From an uncultured Campylobacter sp. (GTDB lineage Bacteria > Campylobacterota > Campylobacteria > Campylobacterales > Campylobacteraceae): a stretch of 17,856 nt of DNA. Both the position numbers and the translations under genes were made by a program. The notes beneath the pieces are model-generated. The model ran no database searches. It was given only the letters and a program-made list of their open reading frames with translations, and had not been told where the DNA came from. Positions 1-6,329 of this stretch are shown here, one piece after another (positions within the stretch are counted from its first letter, which is position 1; each line of letters opens with the position of its first letter). The stretch is taken from the NCBI RefSeq assembly GCF_937890585.1, contig NZ_CALACG010000151.1, positions 1-17,856 on the forward strand, given 5' to 3'.

Positions 1-58
1 CTTTAATTCCATTTATTTCCATCTGGTAAACCTTTAAAAATATTTTTATAGAAATAAA

Positions 59-86
59 ATTCAAGATTGAAAATTCAATCTTGAAT
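59..86 (-). terminator. Rho-independent terminator of guaA
   Basis: A near-perfect inverted repeat with 11-13 bp arms (59-71 and 74-86) lies 5 bp past the guaA stop codon. Read on the minus strand, the hairpin is followed by a T-rich stretch (ATTTTATTTC). Position and shape fit an intrinsic terminator closing the nhaD-guaA unit. Bases 1-58 are AT-rich and I see no gene in them. Confidence 0.75.
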
Positions 87-91
87 AAATT

Positions 92-1624
92 TTATTCCCA
101 CTCTATTGTTGCAGGTGGCTTGCTTGAGATGTCGTAAACTACGCGGTTTATGCCGTTTACCTCATTTATAATGCGGCGGCTTACATTTTCAAGTAGATCA
201 TAAGGAAGCCTTGAGAAGCTTGCAGTCATGCCGTCGCTCGCATCGACCACGCGCACGCAAACAGCGTTTTCGTAGGTGCGGTTATCGCCCATAACGCCAA
301 CAGAATTTACATTTAAAAGTACGCAAAATGCCTGCCAAGTTTTGTTATACCAGCCACTACTTTTTAATTCATCACGCAAGATCACATCAGCTTTGCGAAG
401 TAGCTCAAGGCTTGGCTTATTTACCTCGCCCATTATGCGGATCGCAAGGCCAGGTCCTGGGAAAGGATGGCGGAAGATTAGCTCTCGGCTTAGTCCAAGC
501 TCAAGTCCTAGCTTTCTAACCTCATCTTTAAAAATTTCTCTTAGCGGTTCTATCAGCTCAAATGTCATCCAATCAGGCAAACCTCCAACGTTGTGGTGGC
601 TCTTTATCGTCTTGCTTGAGCCAACGACTGAGCTTTCGATGATGTCAGTATAAAGAGTGCCTTGAGCTAGAAATTTCACATCGCCATGCTTTTTAGCCTC
701 TTTTTCAAAAATTTCTATAAATGTCTCACCTATGATCTTGCGTTTTTTCTCAGGATCAACGACGCCAGCTAAGCGACCAAGAAAGATCTCGCTCGCATCT
801 ATACTAACTAGCTCAACGCCAAGCTTGGTCCTAAATGTAGCTTCAACTTGCTCTTTTTCGTTTGTTCTAAGAAGTCCGTTATCGACAAAAACAAGGATCA
901 AATTTTCAGGCACAGCAGCTGCCAAAAGCGCTGCAGTCACAGAGCTATCCACGCCGCCACTAACTGCGCAAAGCACCTTGTGAGTGCCCACTGTTCTTCT
1001 GATCTCTTCTATCTTATTTTTAGCAAAGCTTCCCATGTTCCATGTGCTCTCGCAGCCGCAGATATATTTAGCAAAATTCTTTAAAATTTGCGTGCCATAC
1101 TCGCTGTGTTGTACCTCTGCGTGAAACTGGATCGCATAAAATTTACGTTTATCATCACCAAAAGCACAATAAGGCGAATTTTCGCTGACTGCAATCGCCT
1201 CAAAGCCCTTTGGTAGGTCTTTTACATAGTCGCTATGGCTCATCCATACGATTTGTTTTGAAGGTGTATCTTTAAAAAGATCGTGCTCTTTTACGACGCT
1301 AAGTTCAGCCTTGCCGTACTCTTTGTGATCAGCTGCTAAAACCTCAGCACCATGCGTGTGAGCAAGCAGCTGCATGCCGTAGCAAACGCCAAGGATAGGG
1401 ACATTTAGCTCAAAGACGCCGTTATCGCAAAAATATGCATCTTTAGCATAAACGCTAGCTGGACCACCACTTAAAATGATACCTTTTGGCTCTTTCGCTT
1501 TTATCTCACTTAGCTTTGCGTTAAATGGCAAAATTTCAGTGTAGACACCCTCTTCTCTTAGCCTTCTAGCTATTAGCTGAGTGTACTGCGAACCAAAGTC
1601 CAAAACTATAATCGTATTGTTCAT
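92..1624 (-). CDS. guaA: GMP synthase (glutamine-hydrolysing)
   Basis: Converts XMP, glutamine and ATP to GMP in the last step of guanine nucleotide synthesis; cytoplasmic. The 510 residues match the usual full length. Residues 1-190 are a class I glutamine amidotransferase with the nucleophile Cys81 in GVCYGMQ and the partner His168 and Glu170 in QFHAE. Residues 200-390 form the ATP pyrophosphatase domain, with the P-loop SGGVDSS at 222-228. The rest is the C-terminal dimerisation domain, ending in the family-typical KPPATIEWE. The start has an AAAAGG ribosome site that overlaps the stop of the upstream antiporter gene; the two are 10 bp apart and so probably one transcript. The identification is near certain. 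Confidence 0.98.
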   Translation of the reverse strand: MNNTIIVLDFGSQYTQLIARRLREEGVYTEILPFNAKLSEIKAKEPKGIILSGGPASVYAKDAYFCDNGVFELNVPILGVCYGMQLLAHTHGAEVLAADHKEYGKAELSVVKEHDLFKDTPSKQIVWMSHSDYVKDLPKGFEAIAVSENSPYCAFGDDKRKFYAIQFHAEVQHSEYGTQILKNFAKYICGCESTWNMGSFAKNKIEEIRRTVGTHKVLCAVSGGVDSSVTAALLAAAVPENLILVFVDNGLLRTNEKEQVEATFRTKLGVELVSIDASEIFLGRLAGVVDPEKKRKIIGETFIEIFEKEAKKHGDVKFLAQGTLYTDIIESSVVGSSKTIKSHHNVGGLPDWMTFELIEPLREIFKDEVRKLGLELGLSRELIFRHPFPGPGLAIRIMGEVNKPSLELLRKADVILRDELKSSGWYNKTWQAFCVLLNVNSVGVMGDNRTYENAVCVRVVDASDGMTASFSRLPYDLLENVSRRIINEVNGINRVVYDISSKPPATIEWE

Positions 1625-1634
1625 TTATAACCTT

Positions 1635-3023
1635 TTAAAAATAAAGATGAAAAATTTCAAACTGCACATACCAAACAATGATCGATACAATATATCCTAG
1701 AACCACCATCCAAGAGTATTTCATATGTGCACCAAAGGTATAAATTCCTTTTAATTTACCCATTACTCCAACGCCAGCTGCCGAACCAAAGCTGATCATC
1801 GAACCGCCGATACCAGCCGTTAGTGTCACCAGTAGCCACTGACTCATGGACTCGCCAGCATCTGGGCCCATTACAGGGTTTGCTTTTAGGACGGCTGACA
1901 TAACTGGAACGTTATCAACGATCGCTGAAAGGAAACCAACTCCGATATTTACGGCTGTTGAGCCAAATTTATCATAAAGTGATACAGCGTAATTTAAAAA
2001 TCCAACATAGTGAAGAGCGCCAACTGCAGCTAAAATTCCAAAGAAGAAAAATAGCGTGTTGTTTTCGATCTTTGACATATAGTGAAAGACGTGCATAGGT
2101 GCTTCATCTTTGTGTGCTTTTTTGAAATAGTAAGTGTAAAGGCTAAGTATAGAAAAGCCAAACATCATGCCCCACATCGCTGGCAAATGGAAAAGCTGGT
2201 GCATCATAACAGCACAAAAGATGGTAAATACACCAATAGCAATAGTCGCTTTACCGCCCTTTTTCATGACCACTTTTGGCTCAGTAGCTGGGTCAAAGTG
2301 TGGGCTACCAACTGGCACGACGCGTGAAAGTAAAAACGCTGTTACAAACCAACCGATAAATGAAGCTGGGAAAAGTGCGAAAAAGTCGATAAATGGCGCT
2401 TTACCAGCAGCCCAAGCCATAAGTGTAGTGATATCGCCAAATGGACTCCACGCTCCGCCTGCGTTTGCCGCAACGACGATGTTTATCGCGCCTGCGACTA
2501 GGAAATTTGTATTAGTTCTATCTATCGTTAAAAGCACGGTCGATAAGATAAGCGCTGTCGTTAGGTTATCAGCCACTGGACTTATGAAAAATGCCAAAAC
2601 ACCAGTTAGCCAAAATAGCTTTCTATAAGTGTAGCCTTTTGATACGAGGTTATATTTAAGCGCGTTAAATACGTCCCTTTCGATGAGTGCTTCGATAAAT
2701 GTCATCGCTACCATTAGGAAAAATACGATCTGAGAAATTTCTAAGATCAGGTGATTTACCTCGTGCTCTAGTGAATGCACATCCATGCCGTTTATAAGCA
2801 TATAAACACCGATAAGTAGGAACATAAACGTGCCGATAAAGATGGCAGGTTTTGCCTTGTCGATGTGGAAATTTTCTTCTGCTGCTATGAAAAAGTATCC
2901 AACAACAAAAATGATAAGCGATAAAATTCCCGCCCATGTAGTAGTTAAGTCAATAGCCGCAGCTTCTCCGTCAGCACCAAAGGCTACCAAAAAAAACAAA
3001 CTTAGAAGTCCAAATAACCTCAT
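1635..3023 (-). CDS. nhaD: NhaD-family Na+/H+ antiporter
   Basis: A 462-residue polytopic inner-membrane protein with about a dozen hydrophobic segments after an N-terminal signal-like stretch. The N-terminal pattern of a hydrophobic helix followed by AEENFHIDKAKPA is the NhaD signature (AEE...H..K.KP), and NLTTALIL and IVDNVPVM lie in the conserved transport core of the ArsB/NhaD (ion transporter) superfamily. The family exports Na+ or Li+ in exchange for protons, supporting pH and sodium homeostasis. Length is close to characterised NhaD proteins. The start has a strong AAGGAG site 4-5 bp upstream. It probably shares a transcript with guaA, although no functional link between the two is obvious. 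Family is confident; substrate is inferred. Confidence 0.9.
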   Translation of the reverse strand: MRLFGLLSLFFLVAFGADGEAAAIDLTTTWAGILSLIIFVVGYFFIAAEENFHIDKAKPAIFIGTFMFLLIGVYMLINGMDVHSLEHEVNHLILEISQIVFFLMVAMTFIEALIERDVFNALKYNLVSKGYTYRKLFWLTGVLAFFISPVADNLTTALILSTVLLTIDRTNTNFLVAGAINIVVAANAGGAWSPFGDITTLMAWAAGKAPFIDFFALFPASFIGWFVTAFLLSRVVPVGSPHFDPATEPKVVMKKGGKATIAIGVFTIFCAVMMHQLFHLPAMWGMMFGFSILSLYTYYFKKAHKDEAPMHVFHYMSKIENNTLFFFFGILAAVGALHYVGFLNYAVSLYDKFGSTAVNIGVGFLSAIVDNVPVMSAVLKANPVMGPDAGESMSQWLLVTLTAGIGGSMISFGSAAGVGVMGKLKGIYTFGAHMKYSWMVVLGYIVSIIVWYVQFEIFHLYF

Positions 3024-3053
3024 ATACTCTCCTTGTAAGATAAAAATTTGCGT

Positions 3054-3059
3054 ATTTTA
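3054..3059 (-). promoter_or_regulatory. Possible -10 element for nhaD-guaA
   Basis: The minus strand reads GTAAAATACG about 31 bp before the nhaD start. It resembles the Campylobacter sigma-70 -10 box (TAnAAT), which often lacks a clear -35. Only a motif match; such AT-rich hexamers are frequent here. Confidence 0.3.
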
Positions 3060-3132
3060 CTTAAATGAGCCTAAAATTTAGGTTAGTTAAATTTATTAAG
3101 CTTGCATTACATTTTTATCTTACGCCAAATTT

Positions 3133-3154
3133 AAGATCAAATTTTATTGATCTT
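3133..3154. repeat. Short inverted repeat at lipoprotein 3' end
   Basis: Eight-base arms (3133-3140 and 3147-3154) with a six-base loop overlap the stop codon of the small lipoprotein gene. On the minus strand no U-run follows, so it would be a weak terminator at best. Confidence 0.3.
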
Positions 3155-3304
3155 GTCAGTTTTTTTCTCTTTTACAGGTGCATCGCCATAAAATGGATCG
3201 TCCTTGTAGCCGCAGCCACTAAGTGCAAAAAGAGCGAAAATTAAAATAAAAGATGATAAGATAAGCCTATGAAAAACGCCAAATTTATGATAGATGCTAT
3301 CCAC
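3137..3304 (-). CDS. Small lipoprotein, LptM-like
   Basis: A 55-residue frame opening at GTG with AAAGGA (3310-3315) five bases upstream. A basic residue pair (HR, 12-13) is followed by a hydrophobic helix (14-28) and a lipobox LSGC with lipidation Cys31. The mature part begins CGYKDDPFY. That CGxKxxPxY start resembles the short lipoproteins annotated as LptM, the chaperone helping LptD/LptE disulfide maturation in LPS transport. The mature peptide is only 25 residues and ends in a lysine-rich tail. It lies 113 bp ahead of nhaD on the same strand, and its 5' end overlaps the divergent gene at 3269 by 36 bp. No ATG is available near the signal peptide, which makes the start uncertain. The lipoprotein nature is well supported; the LptM assignment is by motif. 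Confidence 0.62.
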   Translation of the reverse strand: MDSIYHKFGVFHRLILSSFILIFALFALSGCGYKDDPFYGDAPVKEKKTDKINKI

Positions 3305-3787
3305 GAAAATCCTTTGTATAAAGAAAAATTAAGCATGGCAGACGAGTGCCAAGAGCTTCTGCGCCTCATGGGGAAATCAAAGCGGTTTTACATAGCTTTT
3401 TGCTACGTCAGAGCAGGCGTGCTGACCTTCGTTCTCACTCATCCCTCAGGGCTTTTGGAGCTTAGGCGTGATAGTAGTATAAATGAGATAAAAGGGTTAT
3501 TAAAAACCTTTTGCAAATTTAATAAAAATAGCATTTTTGCAAGCGTCATCGAGCCAAAACCTCTTAATGAAATAAACTATATAAAAAACAAAAAAGAGGA
3601 CAATATAAGATTTATCGTGAGCAAATATCTAAAATTTTTCGCCCCACAACCTCCACAAAGGTCAAATTTCATCACACCAGCAAGCAAGGGCGAGTTTAAA
3701 AATTTAGCCACAAATGAGCAAATTTATAAGAAATTTGAAGAGCTAAGAGAAATTTTGCTAAAGAAAAATGAGCAGGCAAGATGCTAA
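3269..3787 (+). CDS. DUF721/DciA-like protein
   Basis: A 172-residue soluble basic protein. The middle (about 46-95) has the layout of DUF721/DciA: a short beta-strand pair around a Gly (AGVLTFVLTHPSG) followed by helices (ELRRDSSINEIKGLLKTF). DciA proteins load or stimulate the replicative helicase DnaB in bacteria lacking DnaC. The similarity is seen by eye and is weak, so the function is an inference. The C-terminal third is charged and helical (FEELREILLKKNEQ). An in-frame stop just upstream limits the start to this ATG or internal ones; no good ribosome site is visible. It overlaps uvrC by 7 nt, so the two are probably translationally coupled, which suits a DNA-related role. Confidence 0.65.
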   Translation: MKNAKFMIDAIHENPLYKEKLSMADECQELLRLMGKSKRFYIAFCYVRAGVLTFVLTHPSGLLELRRDSSINEIKGLLKTFCKFNKNSIFASVIEPKPLNEINYIKNKKEDNIRFIVSKYLKFFAPQPPQRSNFITPASKGEFKNLATNEQIYKKFEELREILLKKNEQARC

Positions 3788-5598
3788 TAGACGAGATAAG
3801 AACGCTTCCAAACGAGCCTGGCGTATATCAATATTTTGACGCTCAAAACAGACTTTTATATGTCGGCAAGGCCAAAATTTTAAAAAACAGGGTCAAAAGC
3901 TACTTTAAATTTACCCCAAGCCTAGCCCCAGCTGAAAAGCTAAGCCCAAGAATTTCAAAGATGATAAGCGAGGCTGTGCATCTTGAATACATCATCACAC
4001 CAAGCGAGGCAGACGCGCTCATACTTGAAAATTCATTCATCAAGCAACTTAAGCCAAAATACAACATCTTGCTTCGTGACGACAAGACCTACCCTTATAT
4101 CTTTATAAATTTAAACGATGAATTCCCTAGATTTGAGATCACCAGAAAGGTGGTAAAAGGCTCAAATATACGCTATTTTGGGCCATATTTTAGTGGAGCG
4201 GGAGAGCTACTTGAAGCGCTTTATCTAAATTTCAACCTAGTTCAGAAAAAATCCTGCATCAAAGGCAAAAAAGCCTGCCTTTTTTACCAGCTAAAACGCT
4301 GCTACGCCCCATGTGAGAGCAAAATCTCAAAAGAGAGCTACGCCAAAATAGTCGCTGATGCCACAGCCGCTTTGCAAAATCCAAATTTGTTAATCGCTCG
4401 CCTTGAAGAGCTCATGCTAAACTATGCCAAGGCCGAAGACTACGAGCAAGCAGCCGCGACTAGAGATAAGATGCAAACGCTTAAAAATATGCAAACAAAG
4501 GTCGAGGTTGATCTAGCCAAGCTTGAGGACTTTGAGGCCTACTCGGTCGCTTGCGTGCATGATATGATCTGTGCGGTGAGATTTAGCGTGCAAAGTGGCA
4601 AGATAACGGGCGTAAAAACCGATATCACGCAGGCTAAAAACGCTCAAAAAGACGAGATAAACGAGGCTTATAAGCAGGCTATTTTAAAAAGCTTTATAGC
4701 CGATCAGCCAATAATCAGCACCAAAATTTACGTCCACGAAGACTTTGAAGATAGCGAGCTAGTGGAGGAAATTTTAAACGAGAGGTTTGGGCGTAAATTT
4801 AGCATCACTTGCCCAAAAATTGGCGATAAGCGTAAAATTTGCGAGATCGCTACAAAAAATGCTGAAGTTAGCATCGAAAAATACCTAAAAACGCACGATA
4901 ACGAGCTACTAAATGAGATAAAAGAGTATTTTAATCTAGCTCACACGCCTTACGTGGTCGAGGCTTACGACAACTCGCACCTTTTTGGCGAGGCAAGTGT
5001 AGGGGCGATGGTGCGCTATGAGCATGGCGAGTGGGCGAAGCAAAACTACCGCCACATGCACCTAAATTCCAAAAACGACTACGATCAGATGAGAGAGAGC
5101 CTCACTGCTAGAGCACTTAGGTTTGACAAGCTTAGTCCGCCTGATCTTTGGGTTATTGATGGTGGCGAGGCGCTTTTAAGCTTAGCCTGTGAAATTTTAG
5201 CAAGTAGTGGCGCAAACGTCGATGTGATCGCTATCTCAAAAGAAAAAATAGACGCCAAAGCTCACCGCGCAAAGGGCGAGGCAAAGGATAAAATTTATAC
5301 AAAAAATGGCAGTTTTAGCCTAAGCACGAGCGATAAAAAGCTGCAGTTTTTCCAAAAAATGCGCGATGAGAGCCATAGATTTGTCATCAGTTTTCACAGA
5401 AAAACAAGGCAGAAAAATGATATGCAAAGATCAGTGCTAAGACAAGCTGGCGTTTCTGAGGGCAGTATCGCGAAATTAATCAGCTTTTACGGAAGTTTTG
5501 ATAAAATCAGCGAAGCAAATTTAGACGAAGTAGCAAAAATAACAAACAAAAGCGTGGCGGCAAAGCTTTTACCGCTCAAAGAAGGAAATTTGAAGTGA
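3781..5598 (+). CDS. uvrC: UvrABC system protein C (excinuclease subunit)
   Basis: Makes the 3' and 5' incisions around DNA lesions after UvrA/UvrB recognition. At 605 residues it is full length. The N-terminal GIY-YIG nuclease is seen as GVYQYF (14-19), LYVGK (26-30) and Arg37. Four cysteines, 159, 166, 174 and 178, occupy the region known to bind a [4Fe-4S] cluster in E. coli UvrC. The UVR helix pair that binds UvrB is at about 205-238. The RNase H-like 5' nuclease has YDNSH (396-400), VIDGG (458-462) and RDESHRF (528-534). A C-terminal helix-hairpin-helix segment (550-600) includes FYGSFDKI. The usual DISH motif reads DNSH, with the catalytic Asp397 kept. Overlaps both neighbours (7 and 4 nt). 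Confidence 0.97.
   Translation: MLIDEIRTLPNEPGVYQYFDAQNRLLYVGKAKILKNRVKSYFKFTPSLAPAEKLSPRISKMISEAVHLEYIITPSEADALILENSFIKQLKPKYNILLRDDKTYPYIFINLNDEFPRFEITRKVVKGSNIRYFGPYFSGAGELLEALYLNFNLVQKKSCIKGKKACLFYQLKRCYAPCESKISKESYAKIVADATAALQNPNLLIARLEELMLNYAKAEDYEQAAATRDKMQTLKNMQTKVEVDLAKLEDFEAYSVACVHDMICAVRFSVQSGKITGVKTDITQAKNAQKDEINEAYKQAILKSFIADQPIISTKIYVHEDFEDSELVEEILNERFGRKFSITCPKIGDKRKICEIATKNAEVSIEKYLKTHDNELLNEIKEYFNLAHTPYVVEAYDNSHLFGEASVGAMVRYEHGEWAKQNYRHMHLNSKNDYDQMRESLTARALRFDKLSPPDLWVIDGGEALLSLACEILASSGANVDVIAISKEKIDAKAHRAKGEAKDKIYTKNGSFSLSTSDKKLQFFQKMRDESHRFVISFHRKTRQKNDMQRSVLRQAGVSEGSIAKLISFYGSFDKISEANLDEVAKITNKSVAAKLLPLKEGNLK
5581..5586 (+). promoter_or_regulatory. Ribosome site fixing the GTG start at 5595
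   Basis: GAAGGA within the last uvrC codons lies 8 bases before the GTG at 5595. The GTG shares bases with the uvrC stop (GTGA). This supports coupled translation and the choice of GTG. Confidence 0.6.
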
Positions 5599-6329
5599 TA
5601 ATATACGACAAAAACGGTCAAATTTTAGCGATGGGAGATATCTCTCTTGGTCTGCTTGAATTTAAAGATATAAGGGAGTTTTTAAGCGAGCATAAAGACA
5701 TTGACGAGCTAGTTTTGGACTACAAAGAGCCTGGAGTTTTTATAGATTATCTAGCTAAAAGACCAAATTTAAGAGTAAATTTAAAGACTAAAAACGGCAA
5801 AATTTTAAATGCGACGCTTAAGTTTTCAAAGATCAGCTCAGTAAAAAACGAAGAGTATTTTGAGCTTTTGATCCTTGATCAAACAGAAATTTACAGCCAA
5901 AACCAGCAAGCTGCGATAAAAGCAAAGACCGAGCTTAGGCTGCCTAGCCTGAAGATAGACGAAAGGCACCTGCTTGGCAAAGATGAGGAAATTTTAAACG
6001 AGAGCTGGTTTAACGAAACGGCGAGCTTTTTAAATTTAAGCAAAAGCGAGTTTGTGACCTATCTTGGTATATTTTTAAGAAAGGCAAAAGATAAGATGAT
6101 ATTTATCCAAAGTGCGGTGCTAGCTAGGGACTCTAAATTTTTAGAAGAGAGTATAAAAATTCTAAAAGAGCCGGCTATAAATTTAAAGATAACGCCGCTT
6201 GTAGCGAGCTTTGACGCGCTGATCTCGCAGCCAAATAAGATAAAAAATATTACTCTTATAAATGAAAGGCTAAACGAGATAAGCACACTTTGCAAGAAAT
6301 TTTCAAGAAAGTTAGACTATGAGTGTTAA
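5595..6329 (+). CDS. PAS plus HPt-like protein lacking the phospho-His
   Basis: A 244-residue soluble protein with no named function that I recognise. Residues 1-100 read like a PAS domain: an opening strand IIYDKNGQIL, a Gly-rich turn (KTKNGKIL) and the closing LLILDQTEIY, where many PAS domains end in DxTE. Residues 145-235 are helical and align by eye with histidine phosphotransfer (HPt) domains: GIFLRKAKDKM, then ESIKILKEPAINLK against the canonical AHTLKGAAANLG. In that alignment the phosphoacceptor His is Lys188 and the following Gly is Glu192. It would therefore be a pseudo-HPt. It starts at GTG with a good ribosome site, overlaps uvrC by 4 nt and the kinase-like gene by 11 nt, and is likely the partner of the latter. 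Fold assignments are inference. Confidence 0.7.
   Translation: MIIYDKNGQILAMGDISLGLLEFKDIREFLSEHKDIDELVLDYKEPGVFIDYLAKRPNLRVNLKTKNGKILNATLKFSKISSVKNEEYFELLILDQTEIYSQNQQAAIKAKTELRLPSLKIDERHLLGKDEEILNESWFNETASFLNLSKSEFVTYLGIFLRKAKDKMIFIQSAVLARDSKFLEESIKILKEPAINLKITPLVASFDALISQPNKIKNITLINERLNEISTLCKKFSRKLDYEC

Noticed and set aside
2082..2628. Open frames on the plus strand opposite the antiporter gene
   Set aside because: They are reverse-strand shadows of nhaD; composition and lack of domains or ribosome sites argue against real genes.
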